64,000 nucleotides of DNA from Erythrobacter sp. (GCA_009993635.1 JAACTC010000009.1:186001-250000); one strand, 5' to 3'; counted from the first letter of the stretch, positions 53,906 through 62,598 are shown. The notes: generated from the letters alone by a model not told the origin. Translations and numbers: made by a program.

Positions 53906-54304
53906 ATGAGCATCCTCGGCAAGATCTTCACCTGGTGGGATGGTGCCACCATCGGCACCTCCATCTTCACCTCGCGCAAGGGCGAGCACGTCGGCACCGA
54001 TGCCGCGGGCAACCGCTATTACCGCAGCAAGCACGTCAAGGATGGCCAGCGCGAACGGCGCTGGGTGATCTACGACGGTGCCAATGATGCGAGTCGGGTG
54101 CCTTCGGAATGGCACGGCTGGCTGCACGGATCGGGCGAGGATGTGCCCGAAAGCTTCCTGCCCGCGCCGCGAATCTGGGAAGCCGACTACACCCCCAATG
54201 CCACCGGTTCGGCAGACGCCTATCTGCCCAGCGGCGCGTTGCAGCGCGGGGGCCGCAGGGCACGCGCCAGCGGCGATTACGAGGCGTGGTCGCCGGGCGA
54301 GTGA
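53906..54304 (+). CDS. NDUFA12 family NADH:ubiquinone oxidoreductase subunit
   Basis: A 132-residue protein beginning MSILGKIFTWWDGATIGTSI, with the family's VGTDAAGNRYYRS, RRWVIYDGANDASRVPSEWH and GWLHG motifs. NDUFA12 (17.2 kDa subunit) is an accessory subunit shared by mitochondrial and alphaproteobacterial complex I. It is followed without gap by a DUF2155 gene (stop and start share a base), the usual alphaproteobacterial neighbour. Confidence 0.95.
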   Translation: MSILGKIFTWWDGATIGTSIFTSRKGEHVGTDAAGNRYYRSKHVKDGQRERRWVIYDGANDASRVPSEWHGWLHGSGEDVPESFLPAPRIWEADYTPNATGSADAYLPSGALQRGGRRARASGDYEAWSPGE

Positions 54305-54822
54305 TGGCGATGCGCCTGCCCGCCGCCGTGCTTTCGTGCGCCCTTGCGCTGGCCGCGTGCAACAGCGGCTCGCCCGAGCCCGAGGCGCTTGAAACCGAGG
54401 TGCCCGAAGAACTGGCCAAGGGCACCGCACGCGATACCGCCAACGACAGCGAGACCATCGGCACCCCGATGGCCGACCGGGTGGCGACGATCGGCCTGCT
54501 CAACAAGCGCAACAACGTAAGCCGCGACTTCGAGCTGAAGCCGGGCGAGGCGACCCGTGTGGGCGATGTCGTGATCCGGCTGGAAGCGTGCGAGAAGACC
54601 GCGCCGTGGGAATTGCCCCAGGAAGAAGGTGCGTTCGTTCAGGTGTTCGTGCGCGAACGCAAGGGCAACGAGCCCGAGCCCAGCTGGAACAAGGTGTTTT
54701 CCGGCTGGCTGTTCCGCAACTCACCCAGCCTCAATGTGGTCGAGCACCCGGTCTACGATGTCTGGGTCAAGCAATGCGCGATGAGCTTTCCCGGAGAAGA
54801 AGAAAGCGCCGGGGAAGACTGA
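54304..54822 (+). CDS. DUF2155 lipoprotein
   Basis: A 172-residue protein with a lipoprotein signal (ALALAACNSG; Cys at about residue 20) followed by an acidic spacer and the DUF2155 domain (VATIGLLNKRNNVSRDFELK, then LEACEKTAPWELPQEEGAFV and FSGWLFRNSPSLNVVEHPVY). Function unknown. Its last 70 bases overlap the end of the convergent aat gene. Confidence 0.9.
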   Translation: MAMRLPAAVLSCALALAACNSGSPEPEALETEVPEELAKGTARDTANDSETIGTPMADRVATIGLLNKRNNVSRDFELKPGEATRVGDVVIRLEACEKTAPWELPQEEGAFVQVFVRERKGNEPEPSWNKVFSGWLFRNSPSLNVVEHPVYDVWVKQCAMSFPGEEESAGED

Positions 54823-55454
54823 GCAGCCGCTTCGCGCTCCAGCTCTGCAAAAGCGCCCGGCAGGGTCAGCCGCTGGTCGCCGCGCGCCGCCTGCAGGCGT
54901 TCCAGATATTGCTCTTGCGGGATCGGGATCGCACCAAGCGAGGCAAGATGCCCGGTCATGAACTGGCAGTCGAACAGCTCGCACCCGGCGCGCTGCAACA
55001 GTGCGAGCAGCCAGCCCAGCGCCACCTTCGAGGCATCGCGGCGCTCGCTGAACATGCTTTCGCCGCAGAACACCCTGTCGAAGGCGACTCCGTAGACGCC
55101 GCCGACCATCTCGCCGTCCTGCCAGCACTCTATCGAATGCGCGTGGCCGACCTCGTGCAGCCGCTGGTAGCTGGCGGCGATCCGCCCGCTGATCCAGGTA
55201 TCCTCGCCGGTGGCGCGCGGCGCGGCGCATTTCAGCACGGTGCCTGCAAAATCGCTATCCACCCGCAGCGTGAAGACCTCGCGCCGGATCGTGCGAGCGA
55301 GCGAGCGCGAACAGTGGAATCCGCCGATGGGGATGATCGCCCGTTCGCGCGGCTCGACCCAGAAAATATCCTGGTCGGCCCGCGTCTCCGCCATCGGGAA
55401 CATGCCCTGGCGATAGGCGGAGAGCAGGATGGGGGGCGGGACGATCGGCAGCAT
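54753..55454 (-). CDS. aat: Leucyl/phenylalanyl-tRNA--protein transferase
   Basis: A 233-residue protein of normal family length. Motifs: LLSAYRQGMFPMAE near the start, FWVEPRERAIIPIGGFHCSR, GHAHSIECWQDGEMVGGVYG and FDCQFMTGHLASLGA. It adds Leu or Phe to N-terminal Lys/Arg for the N-end rule pathway. The ATG at 55454 is chosen as the conserved start. The gene lies 25 bases after the dioxygenase gene on the same strand. Confidence 0.95.
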   Translation of the reverse strand: MLPIVPPPILLSAYRQGMFPMAETRADQDIFWVEPRERAIIPIGGFHCSRSLARTIRREVFTLRVDSDFAGTVLKCAAPRATGEDTWISGRIAASYQRLHEVGHAHSIECWQDGEMVGGVYGVAFDRVFCGESMFSERRDASKVALGWLLALLQRAGCELFDCQFMTGHLASLGAIPIPQEQYLERLQAARGDQRLTLPGAFAELEREAAAQSSPALSSSPGKLIAHCLTQTS

Positions 55455-55479
55455 GGTCGTACCATACCTAGCCGCGATG

Positions 55480-56505
55480 TCAGGCGGGCGCCATGCTCTG
55501 CGCGAACTCCTGCAATCGCTGCGCATCGACGAGCCGGGCGAATTCGTCGTGCGAGAGACGCGCGCCGTCATAGAGCACATGGTCCGCCGGGCCTTCCCCC
55601 GGGAACAGCCGATCGAGGTAAGAGATCATCCGCGTCATCGTCCTCCGGTTGCCGTGGGTCACATTGGTCGGTCGGGCGTGGAGGGTGATGTTCTGATCCA
55701 TGAACACGGTCTCGCCGTCGTGCCAATCGTGGTGGTAGATATGCTCGGGACGATCGATCTTGTTCCAGAGATGGGCCTTGAATTTCTGGCTCTCTTCAGC
55801 CGTCATGCCCTTGAAATGGCTGAAGCAATGGCTCGGGAAGCGCATCCCTTTGCGGCCTGTAACAGTGCTGTCGACCAGCTTCGTTTCCATGTTCTCGTGC
55901 GGCACCATGTTGTAACGGCTGATTTCGAGATGCCACTTCTCGATATCCGGGCTCATGCCCCCGCCGTCCCATCGCCATACGCAGACAGCTTCGTCGACCA
56001 TGCTGCGGTCCTCGTGATTGAGCGCATCATAGGCTGGGGCGGTGCAGAGAAACGATGTGCGGCTTTTTTCCGAACCCCACAAGCTCATGAGCCCGATCAC
56101 CCGCTGGCTGTCGTGATAGGCTTGCTGATCGGCATGCCAGTCGAGTTCGCCATTGGGAAACAGCCCGGTGGCCTTGCCACGCTTGTCCTTGATGAAGCTG
56201 ACACGCGCCATGCCGGGAAGCGCGCCTGTCTTGTCGAGACCGGAGGCGACCTGTCCCATTGCCATGAACGCACTGCGCCAGTGGCGGCCGGTCAGGCGTT
56301 TTTCGAGCACGTAGCGATTGACGATCGGCATACAGGGTTGCCCCCACAGCATCTGAATATCGTATAGTCGCTGTTCCGGAACCGATTGCCGAACCACAAC
56401 CACGCATTCATGCGCGACGATACGACCCAGCTCGCGACAGGATTCATCATCGAGGAGGTCGATTTCGGAGACCTCGACCCCGTTGGCGATCGGCGTCACC
56501 TTCAT
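55480..56505 (-). CDS. TauD/TfdA-type 2-oxoglutarate dioxygenase
   Basis: A 341-residue protein with iron ligands H124 and D126 in LDWHADQQAYH, the distal H276 in ITLHARPT and Arg287 nearby. Fold and motifs place it in the TauD/clavaminate-synthase superfamily; substrate is not evident. It is coupled by ATGA to the radical SAM gene upstream, so the two probably act in sequence on one substrate. It is the last gene of the P450-MBOAT-SGNH-radical SAM run. Confidence 0.85.
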   Translation of the reverse strand: MKVTPIANGVEVSEIDLLDDESCRELGRIVAHECVVVVRQSVPEQRLYDIQMLWGQPCMPIVNRYVLEKRLTGRHWRSAFMAMGQVASGLDKTGALPGMARVSFIKDKRGKATGLFPNGELDWHADQQAYHDSQRVIGLMSLWGSEKSRTSFLCTAPAYDALNHEDRSMVDEAVCVWRWDGGGMSPDIEKWHLEISRYNMVPHENMETKLVDSTVTGRKGMRFPSHCFSHFKGMTAEESQKFKAHLWNKIDRPEHIYHHDWHDGETVFMDQNITLHARPTNVTHGNRRTMTRMISYLDRLFPGEGPADHVLYDGARLSHDEFARLVDAQRLQEFAQSMAPA

Positions 56506-57647
56506 TCGGCAGGCTCCAGAATCTGCGCCTGTTCGGGCTGCGTATTTTTGCTGTGTGCCAAGGCGGTTTCCCGGTCGATCAGGAAAATCCTGCCCAGCGT
56601 CCGCACCATCCCCGTCCATTGGGCGAAACTTTCCGCATCGCGCACATCCTCGTCGCGCGGTTCAAACTTGGACGACCAGCCGCCCGAATACATCCGGCAT
56701 TCCGAACAGATGGTGTCGGATGTGCCGCATTTTTCCAGCGGGGCATGGTTCAGATCGGTTTTGAAGTAGCGCATGGGTTCGACCATCCGCGAATGGCAAT
56801 CGCGCGCGATCCCCGTTGCAGGGTCGATATCGTACAACGGCCCGATCTGCGTCGCCCAGGCGTTGTATGCGTGTGAATAGACCACCGTATCGGGGAAATC
56901 CTCGATCAGGTCGTCCATCAGGCGGCGCGCGGCGGCAAGGCTGCCTTCGTCCCACCGCAGGTTGTCCTCTTTTGAGGATATTCGGAAATACTTGCCATCG
57001 GGGCCCATCCGGTCGGCCAGTTTGCGCGCGTAGCTCTGCGTGGGCGAATACATATTGAAGGTCAGCGGCAGATCGTTGTCCCGGCAGATTTCCGCCAGCC
57101 GACGCGCATCGCCCAGGTTGGAGCGGGTCAGCGTGTAAAGCATGATCGCGCGCGGATCGCCGGCGTAATTGCGAATAGCCTTGGCAAAGGCATTGGCGCC
57201 GCGCAGGCTGGTGTCGACATCCTCATCCACGCCCCACACCGAAACGCCGATCCGATAGGGGATCGCCGGGTCGAGGCGGATCGTGCCATTCGTGCCGATA
57301 TTGCCGTGGGGGAAATGCTCCGCGGCTGCGATCAGACGCTCCTGCTCCAGCGCGGGTTCCGCACCGACGAAATAGGCCATGGTGACGCCGCGACGGCCCT
57401 CGGCGGCGAAGAAATCCTCCCACGCGGTGCGATCCCTCACCTCGCGCGGTGGCGGCGAGAAATCATCCGAGAAATAATAGCACCCCTCGCAGAACAGGTT
57501 GCAGCGCGTCGCCACCTCGTAAAACGCCGGGCGGCGGAAAGCGCGCACAACAGCCTTGGCGGCCTCGTATTCCGGCCTGAGATCGGGGCGATCCCGCAGG
57601 ATCTGGACGACCTTTGCAAGGCGGCCTTTGCGTTGGTGGGCGGTCAT
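56502..57647 (-). CDS. Radical SAM enzyme with extra C-terminal cysteines
   Basis: A 381-residue protein. The 4Fe-4S motif is TRCNLFCEGCYYF (C49, C53, C56); a variant SAM motif FVGAEPAL (94-100) replaces the usual GGEP. C-terminal cysteines C284, C307, C314 and C317 (KCGTSDTICSECRMY) resemble a SPASM/twitch auxiliary cluster. It likely modifies a peptide, amino acid or small molecule by radical chemistry. No precursor-peptide gene is visible in the 38 bases upstream. Coupled to the TauD-like gene. Confidence 0.85.
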   Translation of the reverse strand: MTAHQRKGRLAKVVQILRDRPDLRPEYEAAKAVVRAFRRPAFYEVATRCNLFCEGCYYFSDDFSPPPREVRDRTAWEDFFAAEGRRGVTMAYFVGAEPALEQERLIAAAEHFPHGNIGTNGTIRLDPAIPYRIGVSVWGVDEDVDTSLRGANAFAKAIRNYAGDPRAIMLYTLTRSNLGDARRLAEICRDNDLPLTFNMYSPTQSYARKLADRMGPDGKYFRISSKEDNLRWDEGSLAAARRLMDDLIEDFPDTVVYSHAYNAWATQIGPLYDIDPATGIARDCHSRMVEPMRYFKTDLNHAPLEKCGTSDTICSECRMYSGGWSSKFEPRDEDVRDAESFAQWTGMVRTLGRIFLIDRETALAHSKNTQPEQAQILEPAE

Positions 57648-57685
57648 CGATCGACTCGGCTTCTGGCTATGCTTCAGTAATTATT

Positions 57686-58720
57686 TCATATTCCAGTATC
57701 GCCGCGAAGAACAGGGCGTGTGTCGCGGCAGACCTGTTCGGGCACGATTCCCCTGGAGCGGAGGATCTTCTCCAAGCGGCGGGAATAAATGCGTGCCCCC
57801 TTGGCATTGAGATGCGCACTGTCGCGGAATAGCGCGGCATCGTAGCGCGTGGCGCGGTTCTGCCAGTCGTCGATCACGATTGCACCGCGCGTTTCCAAAT
57901 CTCTCAACAGCGCGTTGAATTCATCCGTTTCGAACCAGTCTGCCTGCTGCAACGGGCGATTGAATTCGTCGATGAATGGCGACTCGACCAGCACCAGCTG
58001 GCCGCCATGCGCCGCCACCTTGTCCGCGATTCGCAACAGAGTCTGGTGCGTGCGTGCGGGCGTAGTCGGATCGGCATCGGTCACGGCCTGCGCTGCGGCT
58101 TCCCATTCTGCCAGCACCCCCTTTGCCAGCACGTCGGCCTCTTCCGGGGGGACAGACAGGGTGTCATGCACAACCGCCGGGTCGGGCGGTGGAATGCGAC
58201 CAAGCGCATCGAGCAGCGCAATGTGCCAGGGCTCGACCAGATGCTGGCCTACGGCCGGCATTATCGGAGCAAGCATGGCCTGCCGCCAGTCGTCCCCGAT
58301 CAGGCCCCATTCGCCTTCGCCTTGCAGGAAAGTGTAGGTATACCGGCGGCGATAGACGTTCGCGAGACCTGGTATGGCATTATCGTAAAGCTGCGAGGCC
58401 GGGCTGGTCGACAGGAAGAAAAGCCTGGGCGGGTCGGGGCGCGAAAGGATCAGATCGATCAAAGCTTCGGATTCGAACAGGTCCTGGCCGTTATTGTAGA
58501 ACGGCGCGCCGTCGATGCACATGGCATCGAAGTCGATCGCGTTGCCGGTCGACCCGCCGAGCGATACGGCTTCCTTTCCCGCGATGCGATCGAACTTCGC
58601 CTGCATTTTCTGGGGCTCGGTCGGCCCGCTTATCGGTACCCGGCCCGCAAGGTTGAGCGCAGCGAGGACGGCGAGACCGAAGGCGACAAACGCGAGGACG
58701 GAACGAAAAGACCAGCGCAT
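57686..58720 (-). CDS. SGNH-fold (AlgJ/DltD-like) partner of the MBOAT protein
   Basis: A 344-residue protein with one N-terminal membrane helix (about residues 5-26) and a periplasmic SGNH hydrolase-like domain: block I VSLGGSTGNAIDF and block V DSAHLNAKGARIYS (Asp-x-x-His) are visible. Such proteins complete acyl transfer across the membrane with an MBOAT partner (as in alginate or D-alanine transfer). The ATG overlaps the MBOAT stop. The acceptor here is unknown. Confidence 0.75.
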   Translation of the reverse strand: MRWSFRSVLAFVAFGLAVLAALNLAGRVPISGPTEPQKMQAKFDRIAGKEAVSLGGSTGNAIDFDAMCIDGAPFYNNGQDLFESEALIDLILSRPDPPRLFFLSTSPASQLYDNAIPGLANVYRRRYTYTFLQGEGEWGLIGDDWRQAMLAPIMPAVGQHLVEPWHIALLDALGRIPPPDPAVVHDTLSVPPEEADVLAKGVLAEWEAAAQAVTDADPTTPARTHQTLLRIADKVAAHGGQLVLVESPFIDEFNRPLQQADWFETDEFNALLRDLETRGAIVIDDWQNRATRYDAALFRDSAHLNAKGARIYSRRLEKILRSRGIVPEQVCRDTRPVLRGDTGI

Positions 58721-60174
58721 CAGAAATCGAAATACAAAAAGCCGGTGCCGGTGAACACGCCGAACATCAGGATCGTGGCGGCGAGTCCCCACCAGAACGG
58801 CCACGCGACGACCGCACCGGCGGACTCAAGCCGATCGAAGACCGGACGGCGTGCGTCGAGCCATTGATAGAATTCGAGCGCGACGATCGCGAACAGGAAC
58901 AGCTTGCTGACCTGCAGGGCCCCCAGGCCGGCGGAAAGCGTAAGCGCCTCACCCGGCAGATGGGCGATCTTGCCCCAGATCGCGTAGGTCTGGTCCCAGC
59001 CGGGTGCGTTCACGATCGAACCCAGGAACAGCAGGAAGAACCACAGCACCGCCCGGTTCATGTTGCGCCCGATCAGCCGAGAGCCGCGCTCGCCGACCCC
59101 GGCCCGCGCCAGTGCGCGACTCGACCCGGCAAGCATCCCGCGCTGGCGGCGCACCCAACCTTCACCGATCATCAGCAGCCCCGCGATGCCGCCCGCCACC
59201 AGCCACGAGGTCGACGCGCCATGCCACAGGCTGATCAGCAGCGTGGTCACCACCGTTGCCACGAACCTGGACCAGACCTTCGTGTGCCGCGCGATGGGGA
59301 TATAGACGTAATCGGTGAACCAGCGCGTCACCGTGATATGCCACCGCTGCCAGAACTCGGCGATGGACACCGCGGCATAGGGGCGGCGGAAATTCTGCGT
59401 CAGCGCGATGCCCATGATCAGGCTCGACCCGATGGCGATGTCGGCATAGCCCGAAAGGTCTGCATAATAGCGGTAGAGCGCCCCCAAGGTCGCAAGCGTC
59501 ACGGTGAGAGAGGTATGCGCTTCGGGCGCGGCGAGGATGGGCGGTACCAGCAGCCCCAGCCGGTCGGCGATCACCAGCTTCTTGAAATAACCGACCAGGA
59601 TGAGCGCGCCGCCCATCGCCGCGCGCCGCAGGTCGAACACCTGTTCTTCGCGCAATTGCGGCAGCAGCTTGTATGGCCGCTCGATAGGGCCTGCCAGAAG
59701 CTGCGGGAAATACATCACGTATACCGCGAAAATGCCCAGATGCGTCTCGGCCTCGCGCTTTCCCCGATAGACGTCGATCGTGTAGCCGAGCGTCTGGAAG
59801 GTATAGAACGAAATGCCCAGCGGCAGGATGACATCGGCGAGGGTGAAGTTGCCGACCCGGACATCGTAGAACGTCGTCCCGGCCAGCAAGGCGCTGTACT
59901 TGAAGAAGATCAGCGGGCCGAGATTGCACAGCATGCTGGCACCGAACAGCAACCGGCGGAGTTTCTTGCCGCGAACCTCCATCAGCCTCTGCGCGACGAA
60001 GAAATCAACGAATGTGGTGAACAACAGCAGGGCGAGAAACTCGACCCGCCAGCTGCCGTAGAACAGGTTGCTTGCCGCGAGCAGCAGCACCCAGCGCCAG
60101 CGATGCGGGACGAGGAAAAACAGCGCCGCCACGATCGGCAGGAACAGCAGATAATCCAGCGAATGGAAGATCAT
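58720..60174 (-). CDS. MBOAT-family membrane acyltransferase
   Basis: A 484-residue protein with about ten helices starting MIFHSLDYLLFLPIVAALFF. Family motifs: LPLGISFYTFQTLGYTIDVY, FPQLLAGPIERPYKLLPQL, WQRWHITVTRWFTDYVYIP and the catalytic-His region LLISLWHGAS. It resembles AlgI/DltB-type enzymes that pass acyl groups to periplasmic acceptors. Follows the P450 gene by 20 bases with an AGG ribosome binding site. Confidence 0.92.
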   Translation of the reverse strand: MIFHSLDYLLFLPIVAALFFLVPHRWRWVLLLAASNLFYGSWRVEFLALLLFTTFVDFFVAQRLMEVRGKKLRRLLFGASMLCNLGPLIFFKYSALLAGTTFYDVRVGNFTLADVILPLGISFYTFQTLGYTIDVYRGKREAETHLGIFAVYVMYFPQLLAGPIERPYKLLPQLREEQVFDLRRAAMGGALILVGYFKKLVIADRLGLLVPPILAAPEAHTSLTVTLATLGALYRYYADLSGYADIAIGSSLIMGIALTQNFRRPYAAVSIAEFWQRWHITVTRWFTDYVYIPIARHTKVWSRFVATVVTTLLISLWHGASTSWLVAGGIAGLLMIGEGWVRRQRGMLAGSSRALARAGVGERGSRLIGRNMNRAVLWFFLLFLGSIVNAPGWDQTYAIWGKIAHLPGEALTLSAGLGALQVSKLFLFAIVALEFYQWLDARRPVFDRLESAGAVVAWPFWWGLAATILMFGVFTGTGFLYFDF

Positions 60175-60194
60175 CCTGCGCGGCCCGGCTTCGA

Positions 60195-61469
60195 TCAGCG
60201 GCGCGCGCGCAGGAAAATCGGCCGTTCCCCGACCGGGCGCTGGGTCCATTCGACCGCCATGCGCAAGGGGCAGGCAGGATTGGGCGCGATGTCGAACCGG
60301 TCGCAGATCAGCGCGAGAAACAGCACCAGTTCGATCTGCGCGAGGCTGGAGCCGGTGCATCCGCGTGGCCCGGTGCCAAACGGCATCCACGCCGCGCGGC
60401 GCCTGCGCTCGTCCCCGTCGGCTTGCACGAACCGCTCCGGCCGGAAATCGTCCGGCTGGCTCCAAATCGCGCGATGCCGCTGCATGGCGTAGATCGACAT
60501 GATGGCGAGCGACCCTGCGGGCAGTTCGACCTCGCCCACCGCAAGTCCGCTCCTGACCTCCCGAATGACCTGGATCACTGGCGGGTAGAGGCGCAGCGTC
60601 TCCCGAACGACAGCCAGCGCGACGGGCAATCTGGAAAGCGAGAAAACGCCCTCCCGGTTCGCCCGCCATTCCTCGCGCACATCCTTTTGCAGCTCCGGCA
60701 GGTGGGCGACCAGCCAAAGCATCCAGGTGAAAGCTGCCGACGCATTGTCATGCCCCGCGTGCAAGAAGAGCGTGAGCGTGTTGAGGTCTTGCGGGAAGGG
60801 AGGGGGCGTGTGCGTGCCATGCCTGTCCTGCCAGTCGCCAACCAGGCGCGTGGCGAGGGTGGAGAGCAGGCCGAGTTCCTCCTTCAGCTCGATCGGGTGG
60901 CGGTCGGCGATGGATCGCGCGGTCTGGTCCACCAGGCTATCGCGTTGCCGGGCTTCGTTCTCGTCCGCGAACATCGCGCGATGCAATGTGTCGAGGGTCA
61001 GCCTGCGGGCATCGCGTTGCAGCGGGATGGGCTCGTCCTGCGCGTATCCCTCCCACTCCGCCAGCATGTCCGCCAACGCGAGGTGGATGCGGGGCACCAG
61101 GCTGAGCGCGCGCTCGGACGTGATCGGCTGCGCGACGTTGCGGCGGGTGCGCCGCCAGTCCTCCTGCTGCGCCTGGATCAGGTTCTCGCCATAGCTGGCG
61201 CCGAGGATGCGATCCTGAATCCGCGCACGCGGGAAGGCGTCGTTGCGGTTCTGCAGGATGGTGGAGACCGCTTCGGGCTCCGCCACGAAGGCGATTCTGC
61301 GCCGCTCGGCCATGGCCAGCTCGATTCCCGTGTCGAGCAGGCGTGCGGGCCAGTTCGCCGCAGGATCGCGCAGGACCTTGCCCAGCGATGGCAGCGTCGC
61401 GGCACCGCTATCCTTCAGGTGTAAGCGAGGGGGATCCGGATCCAGTACCACCGCGTGTTCTTTCGCCAT
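60195..61469 (-). CDS. Cytochrome P450
   Basis: A 424-residue P450. Heme ligand Cys371 lies in FGTGPRGCTGSS; the E-x-x-R is E290-R293 (RETLRLYPP); the I-helix oxygen-activation motif is HAGHDNAS (about 237-244), where Asn replaces the usual Thr. No membrane anchor, so a soluble class I enzyme needing ferredoxin; none is nearby. It opens the five-gene minus-strand operon, probably from a promoter in the 128-base gap before the tRNA. Confidence 0.92.
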   Translation of the reverse strand: MAKEHAVVLDPDPPRLHLKDSGAATLPSLGKVLRDPAANWPARLLDTGIELAMAERRRIAFVAEPEAVSTILQNRNDAFPRARIQDRILGASYGENLIQAQQEDWRRTRRNVAQPITSERALSLVPRIHLALADMLAEWEGYAQDEPIPLQRDARRLTLDTLHRAMFADENEARQRDSLVDQTARSIADRHPIELKEELGLLSTLATRLVGDWQDRHGTHTPPPFPQDLNTLTLFLHAGHDNASAAFTWMLWLVAHLPELQKDVREEWRANREGVFSLSRLPVALAVVRETLRLYPPVIQVIREVRSGLAVGEVELPAGSLAIMSIYAMQRHRAIWSQPDDFRPERFVQADGDERRRRAAWMPFGTGPRGCTGSSLAQIELVLFLALICDRFDIAPNPACPLRMAVEWTQRPVGERPIFLRARR

Positions 61470-61554
61470 GCACGGTGGCCTTAAGCCTTGATTTCACGGT
61501 TAACAACTCGGTCGCGCTACGGATGTGGCCGCAGGAGGCAGGATAGATCAATGC

Positions 61555-61583
61555 TTGCCAACCCGCTCACCCCGCCGTAGAGC
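61555..61583 (+). promoter_or_regulatory. Possible promoter of tRNA-Trp
   Basis: TTGCCA at 61555-61560 and TAGAGC at 61578-61583 are separated by 17 bases. This fits a sigma-70 type promoter starting transcription about 8 bases before the tRNA. The -10 is weak. Confidence 0.35.
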
Positions 61584-61597
61584 CCGCTTCCGCCTGC

Positions 61598-61673
61598 AGG
61601 GGTGTAGCTCAGCTGGTAGAGCATCGGTCTCCAAAACCGAGGGCCACGGGTTCGAATCCTGTCACCCCTGCCA
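61598..61673 (+). tRNA. tRNA-Trp (anticodon CCA)
   Basis: A 76-base cloverleaf: acceptor AGGGGTG pairs with CACCCCT, followed by discriminator G and an encoded CCA end. The D arm is GCTC-AGCTGGTA-GAGC, the anticodon arm has loop CTCCAAA with anticodon CCA, and the T arm is CACGG-GTTCGAATC-CTGTC-like. The anticodon reads UGG, tryptophan. Confidence 0.97.
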
Positions 61674-61729
61674 TTCCTTCGGCGACGAGCCAGCGCCGGT
61701 CGCCCATCACGCCGGAAGAGGCCATCGCG

Positions 61730-62170
61730 ATGGAATTTCTCCACACCATGATCCGCGTCAGCGACCTCGACGAGTCGCTGGATTTCTTCTGTGGCAAACT
61801 CGGCCTGGTGGAAACTTCGCGCAAGGAGGTGGAGGCGGGGCGCTTCACGCTGGTGTTCCTCGCCGCGCCCGGCGATGCGCAGAGCGCGCGGGAAACCGAT
61901 GCACCGCTGGTGGAGCTGACCTATAACTGGGACCCGGAGGAATATTCCGGCGGGCGCAATTTCGGCCACCTGGCCTATCGGGTGGAGGATATCTACGCGC
62001 TCTGCCAAAGGCTGATGGATCGCGGTGTCACGATCAATCGCCCTCCGCGTGACGGGCGCATGGCCTTTATCCGCTCGCCCGACGGGATCTCGATCGAACT
62101 GCTGCAGAAGGGCGAATCGCTGCCCCCGCAGGAGCCTTGGTCGTCGATGGAAAATACCGGCAACTGGTAG
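61730..62170 (+). CDS. gloA: VOC-family (glyoxalase I-like) protein
   Basis: A 146-residue protein starting [20 protein letters not shown] with a paired beta-alpha-beta3 fold; the metal-ligand positions include His5 (FLHTM), Glu68-area (VELTYNWD), His85-area (NFGHLAYRV) and the C-terminal [11 protein letters not shown]lu. The [20 protein letters not shown] stretch is strongly like lactoylglutathione lyases, which detoxify methylglyoxal. It lies 56 bases after the tRNA on the same strand and is followed by a 197-base spacer. Confidence 0.85.
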   Translation: MEFLHTMIRVSDLDESLDFFCGKLGLVETSRKEVEAGRFTLVFLAAPGDAQSARETDAPLVELTYNWDPEEYSGGRNFGHLAYRVEDIYALCQRLMDRGVTINRPPRDGRMAFIRSPDGISIELLQKGESLPPQEPWSSMENTGNW

Positions 62171-62279
62171 CCGGTTTGCGGGCGCTGCGTCCGATTGGTC
62201 ACAATTCTGCAATTTTTGCGCATCGCGGGAACCCGGCGGATTGGCTGGGCTTGCGCGGTGTTTGCAATGCCTCCCTTTT

Positions 62280-62302
62280 GTTCCCACAGGAAACTCGGGA
62301 AC
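62280..62302 (+). repeat. Inverted repeat upstream of the 49-codon gene
   Basis: GTTCCC and GGGAAC are separated by 11 bases. A third copy of GGGAAC occurs at 62227-62232. The site is 66 bases before the small gene's ATG, a plausible operator position. Confidence 0.4.
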
Positions 62303-62367
62303 GTCGCATACGAGGCGTGCATTTTTTACGGCATAACGAACTCGGTTTTCACGTCAGGAGATGACCA

Positions 62368-62517
62368 ATGTCGAGCATGCCATTCCGCAGCAGCCGGTCG
62401 GATAGCTGGACCAGCCCGCGTTCGCACACCGACGCGACGCTTCGCATGATGAAGTACGGCAAGATTCAGCCGATGCATCAACCCAGTTTCTGGGAGCGTC
62501 TGTTCGGCGCCGTCTGA
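62368..62517 (+). CDS. Small 49-residue protein of unknown function
   Basis: An ATG at 62368 preceded by AGGAG with 7-base spacing opens 49 codons ending TGA. The product is basic and Ser/Met/Arg-rich, ending MKYGKIQPMHQPSFWERLFG-AV, with a short aromatic, possibly membrane-binding tail. No family is recognised. Good ribosome binding site, an upstream inverted repeat and a strong terminator 45 bases downstream argue that it is expressed. A longer coding frame is impossible because of stops. Confidence 0.7.
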   Translation: MSSMPFRSSRSDSWTSPRSHTDATLRMMKYGKIQPMHQPSFWERLFGAV

Positions 62518-62562
62518 GCTAGTAAAGCCTCAAGGCGGGCGAACGATCTAAGCCAACGAACA

Positions 62563-62598
62563 AAAGGGCCGGAGCGCGAGGTTGCGCTCCGGCCCTTT
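62563..62598 (+). terminator. Perfect bidirectional terminator
   Basis: AAAGGGCCGGAGCGC (62563-62577) pairs without mismatch with GCGCTCCGGCCCTTT (62584-62598) around a 6-base GAGGTT loop; T-runs flank both ends. It can end both the small gene (rightward) and the symporter gene (leftward). Confidence 0.92.

Noticed and set aside
57648..57685. Precursor peptide gene for the radical SAM enzyme
   Set aside because: The 38-base spacer is too short and holds no start codon with a ribosome binding site before the enzyme's own ATG.
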